DNA of 64,000 nucleotides, taken from the NCBI GenBank assembly GCA_022606425.2, contig JAHDVF020000208.1, forward strand, positions 234,501 through 298,500. Reading direction: 5' to 3'. The position numbers and the translations under genes were made by a program. This document shows, piece after piece, positions 1-9,081 of this stretch. Positions within the stretch are counted from its first letter, which is position 1; the number at the start of each line of letters is the position of its first letter. This stretch comes from Lepidostoma basale. Lineage: Eukaryota; Arthropoda; Insecta; Trichoptera; Lepidostomatidae. Below the pieces are notes generated by a model. That model was given only the letters and a program-made list of their open reading frames with translations. It did not search any database and was not told where the DNA came from.

Positions 1-172
1 CAGAAAAGTTACGGTCCTACCCCCTTGGAGCACTAAAACCTCTTTAATTGGAAAAAAGAAACATGTTTTATTGAACTTGACATTCTGGCCCTAAACCTTA
101 GTATAGAAATATATTTAGACATATTATTATTGATTTTATAGACAATGCTTAAAAATTCCTCGTATATTTCAG

Positions 173-3100
173 CATCGTGGCATCGAGATTTGGTCACGCC
201 CCATCACCCCTGTATACCAGACCTACTACTCGTACGCTGTGGCCTTCGTGAACCGCAGGACCGACGGCACCCCCTCTGACGTGGCCGTCACCCTCAGGGA
301 GCTGGGACTCACCAACCCCACGGGGTACAGAGTTGAGGTTGGTAATCAAAAGCTAGAGTATACCTACTTGCCAAATCGTCACCTGAGAGTAAGAAGGTTC
401 CAAATGTCAAAAATAAAAAGCTGAAAAAAATTAAGTCAAAGTTTTGTTGGTTTCGGGTGTGTATCTTGGAATAAAAAGGTTCCATCTGAAGCAGATGAAA
501 TTCTTTTACCGAGAAGTGTGTAAATTTTCTCTGGCGACAGTTGGAATAATAAAGTTCTAAATGTAAATGAATCCTTCTTCAGTGAATGGTGTGTTTTGAA
601 TGATCAGATGGAACTTGATTCTTTTCGTAACATCAAAATGATGATACTATTACATGTTTTTTTTTAATTGTACGTACAGGTTAGGTTACGTAAGTTGGAA
701 CCCTCTTACTCTCAGGTGACAAAATATTAATGTATACCTACTTATCAAATGCTTAAGAATACTTAAAAATCTAATCTAATATAATCCGCTTGTATCATAT
801 TACTGAATGAGTCTCTTTGATATTTTCAGGATTTGTATGAGGATGTGGACTACGGGATTCTCTCCCCCCAGACCAAGATCAAAGTGAAAGTGAACCCCTC
901 AGGTAGAACGTGTTTAGCCAATTTTTTAATACCCTTTTAATACATTCACAGGATCAAATACCCTTACATAAACGGTGTTGATATTGTACCAATGTCAACA
1001 CTCGTGTGTATCTTATTACCAGATTATGTCTCAAAATGGCTGAGAGTGAGATTGGTAATAGACACATGGACTTTTTATCCACAAGGCACACTGGGCACTG
1101 AGCCTAGAGCCTATGAACCTAAAAAGACAATATGAACCTACAAAGAGCCTACGAACCGACAAAGGGCCTATGAACCTACAAAGGGCCTATGAACCTACAA
1201 AGGGCCTATGAACCTACAAAAGGTCTATGAACCTACAAAGGGCCTATGAACCTACAAAGCGCCTACGAACCTATAAAGGGTCTATGAACCTAGGGCATAG
1301 AAAAGTCTGAAAATGAAATTTTCAAAGGAAATTATGACGTGAACAATACAAAATACTAAATAAATTTATTTAGGTTTTCACAGATAATACACTTTATTTT
1401 ATTTTAAAAAAACACAGACACATATTAAATTATACAATAAGCATTGCAATTACAGATTATGTCTCAAAACAGTTGAGGAGTGAGTTCCGCAATAGACACA
1501 GAGCCTTCTTATCCACAAGGCACATTGGGCACTGTGCTTAGGGCCTATGAACCTACAAAGGGCCCACAAACCTAAAAATAACCTTTTGTAATACATTTTT
1601 AAAGTTATTAGTTAAATTATATTAACTTTGCAAACCTTTACGTAGATTACAATATAAATCAATATCTTCCGATGTCATCTATCACATTGAATAGTTTTCG
1701 AAACAATAGTGTTAAGAATATAAGTCAGGGTTGCCTTCTGTTGATTTGCAGATAATTTATCAAAATAGTTACGAAAAATAATATTCAATTTTTGAACTTG
1801 TTCCATATGAAAAGGTAAATTCTTAAAGCAATATTTAAATTTAAAAAGCTTTTTATCATGCCTTGACACAGATTTACTAATAAAAAAATATGTTCCTAAA
1901 TTGATGGGGCCTTGGAATCCAGTCTTCCTCTATTTACATTGTTAACATATACTTTCTTTATCATTCTTTCTTCATTCATTGTTTCAACGTGTCTAAACCA
2001 TCTTAATGGCCATTTCATTAATTTGTTCATAACACTTTCATTCGCACCGCATTCACTTCTTGTATTTGCATTTGACACTCTATCATACACAGATTTACAC
2101 ACATTAATCTAGGATATCACCGCATTTATTCTGTTTTCATGCTTCTATTGCCAGATCCATGCTTCACTGTTATATATATTAGGTGTATAACTTTGCTTCC
2201 GCCGTTTTTTTCCCGAAATTCGAGGCTTTATCGTAAAAAACTGGTTATACATTTATGATTCAAAGTATTGTCCATAAGTTCAAAGTTTTTGGCTCGTAAG
2301 CTGACATGTTTAATCGGGAATAACTTTATGATGCAGACACAAATCGACTAATATTTCGATGGCGTTATGTTTACAAATACTTAAGCTTATTGTATGACAT
2401 CTATGATCTATTTATTCCAACTACCACTTACCGCTACTGCCATCTATTGCAAAACGGCGGAAGCAAAGTTATACACCTAATATAATATCTACTATTTAGT
2501 TATAGTGAAACCTGAATCTGAAGAATATCTCATTGTTGAGATGTTTTTCACCATGTTGTGTTCATTTATTTATTTTTCAACATGTTGTGTTGTGTTCTTT
2601 CCAAATTAAAAAAAAAATTATCGAAGAATTAATATAATATATACTTTCAAATATCAGGCTTGTAAAAGCCTTGCAGTATAAATAATATTTTTTTATAAAA
2701 AGGTTTCATTATATTTTATAAAATTAAAATTAAAAATTGTAATTTTTTTAGGGATTGGTATATCGCAAAATCTATTAACATCTTTTATGTTTTTTGGGAT
2801 GCCACTTGGACATGTGGTAGTTTACCATTGCTTTCCACATTATCACATTTATCATATCGCACCTTCAGTAAGACAAGGGCATAATTGTTAAAAATTCTCA
2901 AAATGATAATCAAATGATTTTAATGAAATATCTTGATGGAAGTTCATTTTAAATAATAATTAAATAAAACGATGTTTTTTTAACTACTTCCACTTTTGTC
3001 TTTATTTAGTCTGTCGATGCCAGCGAGCCTGGCGAAATCGGTCGCTGTCTAAATAAAGACAAAAGTGGAAGTAGTTAAAAAACATTGTTTTATTTCATTA

Positions 3101-3854
3101 TTATTCTCAAAACGAGTTAAGTATGGCAATGTATTTTAAAAACATCCCTTTATCTGGAGGAACAAAGTCGCTCATTAAGTTCAGTTTCATTTTGCCAGAA
3201 GGCTTGTTTTACAGAAGGTATGATAAAGTAATGTAAAACTGCATGGACAACCTTCGTGGCACAGTTGCAAGAGCTTTGACTGCCCCACTGATGGTCCTGA
3301 ATTCGATTCCCAGCGATGGCAGTGTAATTGTCACACTGTCTTTGGTCCGGTGTAGAATTCACGTCACAATAAAATGGCGATAGCTTAGCTACCTATCACA
3401 TGTCACTAGAATCAATATGATAGCCATAACCTTTACATGGATTTGGTTCTGGATGTTAAGAGTGATTCAACAATATAGAAATATTAAAATAAAATAATAA
3501 TATCACTAGAATCAGAAGTTGTATACAGTAAATGAGCTCAAATAAACTGCTGTATACAAATGTGGAAATCAACGGGAAACTACCCGTTACTACATCCCAA
3601 AAACCAGCAAAAGATTTTGAAAACTTTGCTGCAAACCAATCCCTAGGATTGAATCTAAAAAGAGTAAAAACGATACAAGCACACTTTAAAGGTTTAAGGA
3701 ATTTTATATTTAAACATCAATCTAACATATTTTTTATCCTTTAGGTGTCGTAATCCTTCGCGCCGATGCCCAGCCCAGCTTCCAATACCGCTCTTCCACT
3801 TCAAGAACACCCTACGACCCCCTCAACGATGTCTTCAGGCTCAACAAAAAATAA
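173..3854 (+). CDS. Glycoside hydrolase family 27 enzyme (alpha-galactosidase / alpha-N-acetylgalactosaminidase type), last three exons
   Basis: Partial gene; the 5' part lies left of the window. Three exons join in frame with GT..AG borders: 173-337, 830-902 and 3745-3854 (TAA at 3852-3854). Exon 1 follows the acceptor ending at 172 and reads RGIEIWSRP, then AVAFVNRRTDG and ELGLTNPTGYRVE. Exon 2 continues DLYEDVDYG and KIKVKVNP, and exon 3 begins VVILRADAQPS. This is the C-terminal beta-sandwich domain that follows the catalytic barrel in animal lysosomal alpha-galactosidase A/NAGA proteins, which remove terminal alpha-galactose or alpha-GalNAc from glycans. The catalytic residues are not in the window, so substrate cannot be decided. 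The exons are GC-richer than the surrounding introns. The 2.8-kb second intron is full of repeats. No clean poly(A) signal is seen except AATAAA inside a SINE near 4101. Confidence 0.9.
377..720. mobile_element. MITE with GTCACCTGAGAG terminal inverted repeats, copy 1
   Basis: The sequence begins GTCACCTGAGAGTAAGAAGG and ends with its inverse complement (CTTACTCTCAGGTGAC at 705-720). It lies 39 bp inside the first visible GH27 intron, so the open frame that runs out of exon 1 into this element is not coding. A second copy, in the opposite orientation, is at 43265-43640. Flanks AAAT on both sides suggest a roughly 4-bp target duplication. No transposase is present. Confidence 0.8.
1021..1570. 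repeat. 19-bp minisatellite inside a duplicated ~100-bp segment
   Basis: From about 1110 to 1290 the unit GGGCCTATGAACCTACAAA recurs about nine times with small changes. The segment just before it (1021-1120, AGATTATGTCTCAAAA then CCACAAGGCACA) recurs at 1454-1550, where it leads into only one or two units. The array therefore appears to have grown inside one copy of a repeated sequence. It lies in the GH27 intron. Confidence 0.8.
1900..2170 (-). mobile_element. Non-LTR retrotransposon 3' fragment, family C
   Basis: The minus strand encodes a decayed C-terminal reverse-transcriptase tail (SECGANESVMNKLM, RWFRHVETMNEERM, KKVYVNNVN). The same tail recurs many times in the window, for example at 16935-17310 and 61225-61750. 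The copy is 5'-truncated and carries no catalytic motif. Confidence 0.7.
2179..2480. mobile_element. Mariner-type MITE with perfect 30-bp inverted repeats
   Basis: The left end starts TTAGGTGTATAACTTTGCTT and the right end is its exact inverse complement for 30 bp (2179-2208 against 2451-2480). TA flanks both sides (2177-2178 and 2481-2482), as for Tc1/mariner insertions. The 302-bp element has no reading frame, so it is non-autonomous. It lies in the GH27 intron. Perfect terminal repeats suggest that it is young. Confidence 0.9.
2956..3111. repeat. Inverted repeat carrying a hammerhead-like core, family 3
   Basis: Arms AACTACTTCCACTTTTGTCT... and their complement close a long stem (about 2956-3010 with 3044-3111). 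The apex at 3011-3043 reads CTGTCGA, T, then stem GCCAG/CTGGC, then GAAA, TCGG and TC. This resembles a type I hammerhead fold with a very long stem I, but position 6 of the core is T rather than A. Related copies are at 31780-31910, 35865-36050 and 61765-61945. It lies in the GH27 intron. Confidence 0.6.
3243..3500 (+). mobile_element. tRNA-derived SINE, copy 1
   Basis: The head looks like a tRNA promoter: an A-box-like stretch CGTGGCACAGTTGCAAGAGC, then a B-box-like TTCGATTCC about 50 bp later. The tRNA-unrelated body includes CACACTGTCTTTGGTC, GACAATAAAATGGCGATAG-like sequence and an A/T-rich (AATAAT)n tail. Four copies in the window share this body. It lies in the GH27 intron. Confidence 0.8.
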
Positions 3855-3983
3855 TTTACAAGCAAACGCCTCTCGCTCCATATAATGTGACAATACAGCA
3901 TGTGATCGTAATATAGTTCATATTATTCCTCTACAATAGTGAAACATTTCTTTTTATATATAATACTACCGACATCAACATAT

Positions 3984-4215
3984 GACGACCTTCGCGGCAG
4001 AGTGGCAACAGCTATGACTGCAAACCAAAGTTCCGAAGTTCGATTCCCGGTGAAAGTGTGATTTTCACGCTGTCTTTGGTCTGGTGTAGTTTTCTCGTGA
4101 CAATAAAATGGAGATAGATTAGCTACATATCGCATGTCATGAGAATCAATATAATAGCTATATACCCTTTACATCGGTTTGGCTCGTATTGTAATGATGT
4201 AAAGAGCTATTTTTA
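3984..4215 (+). mobile_element. tRNA-derived SINE, copy 2
   Basis: This copy has the same organisation as the one at 3243-3500, with A-box-like GCGGCAGAGTGGCAACAGC, B-box-like GTTCGATTCCCGG and the GTCTTTGGTCTGGTGTAG body. It begins 130 bp downstream of the GH27 stop codon and may supply that gene's AATAAA. Confidence 0.8.
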
Positions 4216-4584
4216 TAATATGCATGATTTTTTAAAATGAAAGAAATAGAAAACCGTATTAATAATAATAAAATTCTTTTAGGAAATAATACATAATTTA
4301 ATCTCAAACATGTGCCTGTCTCCCAATGTCCACGTGATACCCTTGATATATCTTCAACAATATCTCTTGATTAAAAATTAAATAAAACAATGTCTCTTAA
4401 TGCTATACAAAGATATATTTTGTTCGTTAAAACATCATTGCCTAAAATATGACTCAAATGCTTGCATTAAAATACTTTCTGTGCGATAAATAGTGCATCT
4501 CGCTCGTACGCTCATACAAACAAGCAAGAACGAAAGTGATTCCGCCCATCTGGTATCCTTTTTGTGCACAATAAATGAAGAATG

Positions 4585-5062
4585 ATTTATTTATTGTTTC
4601 TTGAACAATGATGTAAAACTCCATCATAAATTATGAATATGTATGAAAAAATGATAGTTTTCAAGGAGTTTCATTAGAATATTTATGTATGACATGTTTC
4701 GCCCTTCTAAGGCATTATCAATTGTGTCTTTCTAAGGCATTATCAACATTTGATAATGCCTTAGAAGGGTGAAACATGTCATACATAAATATTATCTTAA
4801 AACTCCTTGAAAACTATAGTTTCTTCATACATATTAATAAGAATGATTTGTTTTTGCAATAAATAATTACAGATAGTATAATATCTCAATAGTGTTATAA
4901 AAAAAACATTGTAGCAGACAAAAGATTAAACAATTTATTAATTAATTGCATCACGATTTTGCTGGCATTCCTTTGAGCAAATCGCATAAAACATCTAAAC
5001 TGTGCTTCAGTTGGTTAACCTCAGATTTCGAGTTTTACATCATTGTTCAAGAAACAATAAAT
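4585..5062. repeat. Family-2 inverted repeat (Penelope-type terminal repeat) with two hammerhead-like arms
   Basis: Outer arms are TTATTGTTTCTTGAACAATG (about 4595) and its inverse complement near 5040-5060. Inner arms at 4691-4721 (-) and 4750-4780 (+) each read TTGATAA, T, stem GCCTT/AAGGG, GAAA, CATG and TC. The same unit occurs at 15.9, 27.0, 35.1-35.3 and 44.2-44.5 kb. The tail ATCATTGTTCAAGAAACAAT recurs beside a Penelope-like endonuclease remnant at 55.5-55.95 kb. Confidence 0.65.
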
Positions 5063-5589
5063 ACAATACGTTTTAACAAATAATTGTGATTTTTTCTGGA
5101 AAATTTTAGATTATAACATGTAACGTTTGTTTGTGTTGTCTATTGCCATTTTAAATTTGACATTACGTACAGCCAATATGTAATTAAATATCTCTCGTAC
5201 ATCATTAGCACACCCTATTGGTGGGTGTTGGAACTAACACTTATTTTGGCGGGAAATGCATTATTGATTCTCCCAGTTATAAATAATATTACAGATCTTA
5301 AATCATCCATGTACCAGCTATCATCGCTTTTGTAAATCAAATATACATTTCTTTTAATTAATATATATTTTTTCGTAATTTTAAATGAAGAATGAAGAAG
5401 CAATCATTAATTTAAGAATTTTACTATGCCAAAATATTTTGTAAGCCAGTACACGAAACAGATTAAAAACATATATTTTTCTGTTTCCTGTAACAAATAT
5501 TTTCATTGGTAGATAGTTTGATTTGAATGTTGTCGCATCCAAATGCAGATTCATATAATAATTAGATAATAGTACCTACCTAAATGTAA

Positions 5590-5705
5590 AGTGTTGCGTA
5601 ATGTCTCCGTGTTTGTTTAATCTATACGTGGAGAAATGTATGAAAGAGGTGAAAGGGATGGATGGATGCAGGTGCCAAAATGAGCAGAGTGTCACATTGA
5701 CAAAA
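5590..5705 (+). pseudogene. Reverse-transcriptase fragment of a non-LTR retrotransposon
   Basis: A short open stretch reads MSPCLFNLYVEKCMKEVKG, matching the region downstream of the RQG-x-x-SP motif in non-LTR reverse transcriptases. It is isolated and has lost the catalytic aspartates. Confidence 0.6.
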
Positions 5706-6293
5706 TAAAAATATGAAATCAAAATCTTTACGTTGTTCTTTTGTCATTTGAATCATAAATTGCTTTATCCTTTTAGCTATTTTTTTATTTTTCATTTTGT
5801 AAATACATTTTTACATTTTGTTTTTAATGTAAGTAGGTGTCGTTTTAATATAATATTTCCTACTATTTTTATATATAAGGTTAAGCGAGTGCCTTTCTGA
5901 ACTTTTGTTCAGTTAATGAGCCTTTGAATTCTTAAAACAAACTTGATTATGTATTTTGAAGCCATTATGAATCCGGAAGAGAGACAATAACAAAATATTT
6001 TCCACAAGTAATTAATATTATAACTTCATAGATAATCGTATATCGTTTAGTTGATGACATTAAATTATATTCTTTTTATTTCTCATTCCATTATGTTACT
6101 AAGTAGGCTTATGTTTTTATTCTTGTAACAAGTATAGTTATAATCCTTGGACTTAATGTATACTGAAGTGTATTGATAACTATGTTATAGTGTGAACAGA
6201 AAGTCTTATTTGCCATTTAGATTGAAGACGCCTCTGTAAATGATATTAAATCATTAATAAATATGTATTTAAGTTACCAAGAGTGTGTTTTCT
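5706..6293. other. No gene seen
   Basis: AT-rich sequence without a supportable exon, RNA gene or repeat border. Confidence 0.5.
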
Positions 6294-7285
6294 TCTTCTT
6301 CTAATAGTACCATCAGTTACCCCGATGTTGACGATCATAGTGGCAAATGCTTTTTTGCTACAGTGATTTCCTGAAAAGTGTTATTGGAGTGGTTTCCTAT
6401 TGCCTTCTCCTGAGAATTTCCTTAGGGATTACCTTGCCTTAGGGCAGGGATGACAAACCTTTTTGAGCCTTAGTGTCAATTTTTTTTATTTTCAATATAA
6501 TAATATGTCGCATGCCACATGCCATGGAAATAAAAATGCATCAAATGTTTGTGTAACTTCAGATTTTTAATATAAACAAAGCATAAAATAAAATAAAAAA
6601 TAGACTTAATCAAAAAATATATATAGAACCCTCAAAACTTCATTATTAGTGAGATTTTTGTTGTTGGATGCTAGATACCAAATTGTTTATATCGGGTTCA
6701 TAGCTGGTAGCTTTTAATAGAATACAAGCAGTAGTACTTTCGTCTGTAAGTCTACTTCTTATGTCTGATTCAATAAAGTTCATTAAAGAAAATAATGATT
6801 CACAGGAATAAGTCGACGAATTTTTTTTTAAAATGCCCATTGCTATTTTTTTAAGACAAGAAAAAGTTCACGGGATGGATTGCCAAGTTGTGAGTACTTT
6901 ATTTTCGGCATTCCTCTGGACTGATCCAACGAATCGATCTCGCTCAATTTCTTGAATTAAAAAAAAAATTACTATTTTAAAACTTTTTTGATTTTTTCGT
7001 ATCATTTTTTGTATCTCTTCATTCGCGTGCCATGCAAAATCGTCTCGCGTGCCACAGGTGGCACGCGTGCCATAGGTTTGCCATCCCTGCCTTAGGGAGT
7101 GAGTATCGGTTTTGTGGCGCCGAAGATACGTCATACTAACTCCTTGTATGCTATGACCGTGATGGTGTAAGTCAGTGATCACATTTCCCGGTACTCGCGG
7201 GATCACTATAACGACTCTAGAACGCCAGGGAGTCGGACTTACTGGAAGTCTTGCTTTTGTCATGCAAGATGGCATTTCACGACAT
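6294..7285. mobile_element. Old repeat of unknown class, split by a hAT insertion
   Basis: 6294-6444 and 7098-7285 form one repeat interrupted by the hAT element at 6445-7089. The left half begins with a CTTCTTCTTCT tract, which looks like the complement of the (GAA)n tail seen on other LINE fragments here. It is probably a minus-strand LINE 3' end, but no motif confirms this. Confidence 0.4.
6445..7089 (-). mobile_element. hAT transposon, internally deleted, with 8-bp target duplication
   Basis: Termini are CAGGGATGACAAACCT and its near-inverse AGGTTTGCCATCCCTG. The 8-bp duplication CCTTAGGG flanks both sides (6437-6444 and 7090-7097), the hallmark of hAT integration. The minus-strand frame at 6646-6840 reads CCESLFSLMNFI-like and SDIRSRLTDEST, the C-terminal dimerisation part of hAT transposases (here with Ser for the first Cys). 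The catalytic core is missing, so it cannot move on its own. Confidence 0.9.
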
Positions 7286-7289
7286 TTCA

Positions 7290-7743
7290 CATTTTGTGGA
7301 TTGATAAAAAAAGTAAGCCATTCATCAAAAAATGTTTATTAATTATTAAAGTACATAATTTGGGACTTTATTTCTTAAAAATAATATTGTCCAAATGTAA
7401 ACCCTTGCGTTCGCAGCACTCATTTAGTCTAATAGTAAAGTTTCTTATGACAGCTCGGCAGGTAGACTCTGCAATAGCTGCTATTTCGTGACGAATATTT
7501 TCATAACCCCACAGGAAAAAGTCCATAGGGTTTAAATCAGGACGGTAGGAGGCCAATTTATGTCACCTCTCTTGGAGATCAATTTATCAAGGAAAATTTC
7601 ACAAACTCGTGGCAGAGACGTATTAGACTTGTGTGATGTTGATCCATCCTGCTGGAACCATATTCTTTGGTTATAGCGGGAAAGTTTTGCAATTCAGGCA
7701 CCAAGAAGTCATCTATTCTTTGCATAAAATATTAATGAACGAT
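7290..7743 (-). pseudogene. Tc1/mariner-superfamily transposase remnant
   Basis: The minus strand encodes, with frameshifts, an RIWFQQDGSTSH-like segment, then PRVCEIFLDKLISKRGDI and PDLNPMDFFLWGYENI. This is the catalytic-domain signature of Tc1/mariner-type DDE transposases (the W-QQDGA-H and SPDLNP-D-FLWG motifs). A LINE insertion at 7759-8378 cut it, and its flank resumes at 8379. Confidence 0.7.
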
Positions 7744-7758
7744 ATAAACTTTCTTTTG

Positions 7759-8378
7759 CAACTTTAAGATGGTGGAGGACTTCACTTACCTGGGCTCGTC
7801 TATAACAAAAGAAAACGAAGATCACAAGGAAATCGAAAGAAGAATCACAACTGGTAACAAAACATTCTTCTCTCTACTACCAGCGCTCAAATCAAGAAAC
7901 GTACACTGGAAAACCAAAATCACCCTGTATAAAACAATCATCCGAACAGTAGTGACCTATGGGTGTGAGGCGTGGACAATGACAGCGAAATCTGCAGAGC
8001 GACTGGATACTTTTGAGAGAAGGGTGCTGCGCAGAATTCTGGGGCCTGTGAATGACGGTGAAGGCTGGAGAGTGCGGCATAATGACGAGCTGTACAATAT
8101 TTACAAAGCTCCCAGTCTCTCCACACAGGTCAGACTGAATAGACTGAGATGGGCCGGTCACGTGCAGAGGATGCCGTCATCGCGAACCCCAAAAAGATTG
8201 CTGGAGTGGCACCCAGGTGGTAGAAGACCAATTGGACGACCAAGGCTGCGATGGGAGGATGAAGTTGGGAGAGATGGAGCAAGATTGTTAAGAGTGTCAG
8301 ATTGGAGGGTCGAAGCGGAGGACAGGAGGAGTTGGAGGCGAAGAATACTGGAGGCTAAGGCTCGATATGGGCTGTAAG
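7759..8378 (+). mobile_element. 5'-truncated LINE (family A) with 15-bp target-site duplication
   Basis: The open frame from 7769 to 8377 encodes the C-terminal end of a non-LTR endonuclease/reverse transcriptase: VEDFTYLGSSI, VVTYGCEAWTMTAKS, NRLRWAGHVQRMP and GRPRLRWEDEVGRD. The insertion is bounded by ATAAACTTTCTTTTG at 7744-7758 and again at 8379-8393, and it interrupts a mariner remnant. The frame is intact over 200 codons, so the insertion looks recent. It carries no reverse-transcriptase catalytic motif. A related copy is at 41465-42044. Confidence 0.9.
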
Positions 8379-8435
8379 ATAAACTTTCTTTTGAGACACC
8401 TTGTACCTTCTAGTAGGATATTTCCCACTATGGCA

Positions 8436-8605
8436 TTTCACCCACTGTGAGCAACACTCCGGAGGAACTAGCTAAAATGCTGAAAGAACTAAGCGATGCA
8501 TCCAAATCTGTAGGTTTGAATATGAACCTGGCAAAGACTAAGGTGCTGGGCACGGAAAGGCTTGAAATCAACGTGGACGGCAACGGCTTGATCGTGCCAC
8601 ATTTT
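8436..8605 (+). pseudogene. Reverse-transcriptase thumb fragment
   Basis: Reads SNTPEELAKMLKELSDASKS then VGLNMNLAKTKVLG. This follows the YADD box in many insect LINE reverse transcriptases. It is truncated at both ends. Confidence 0.7.
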
Positions 8606-8800
8606 GCTCGGTCTTCCTCTATTTCTAGTTCCATTTACATCATTAACATATAAATTTTTTTACCATTCTTTCATCATTCATTATTTCCATATGTCCAAAC
8701 CCCGATCCTTTCGTTATTTTGTTCCACCATCATTCCCACCACATTCACTTCTTATATTTTCATTTGACACTCTCAATTGTACACTTACCAACACGTAAAC
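8605..8800 (-). mobile_element. LINE family C 3' fragment
   Basis: The sequence GCTCGGTCTTCCTCTATTTC followed by ATTTACATC..TTAACATA is the complement of the family C tail found at 16935-17310. It is short and decayed. Confidence 0.6.
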
Positions 8801-9081
8801 GATTGAATGAAATAAATCTAAACATTTTGCATATTGAAATAAATTGTTATGAAATATTAATCTTCACCTATTCAAATAATTAGTCATCAGAGAAAAATTA
8901 GTTTAGAAATCCGAAAGAGAAAGTTGTGACAAATGGGTATAAGGGAAGTGATTATGTACAGACAGTTCATAATTTGGAAAGCATTCTAGTTTGGTTTGAA
9001 CATTGTTAGCGAAAAAGCTGTTAAGTTATTTCTCTTGTAGTTTTTGTGTTTATAATATTAATTATAATTGAATTATCCATC

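Noticed and set aside
239..424. Open frame of 61 codons starting at 239 taken as a gene
   Set aside because: It is the second part of GH27 exon 173-337 read through the donor at 338 into an intron and a MITE.
3243..3320. tRNA gene
   Set aside because: The A- and B-box-like sequences do not sit in a foldable cloverleaf and recur with a common non-tRNA body, so it is a SINE.
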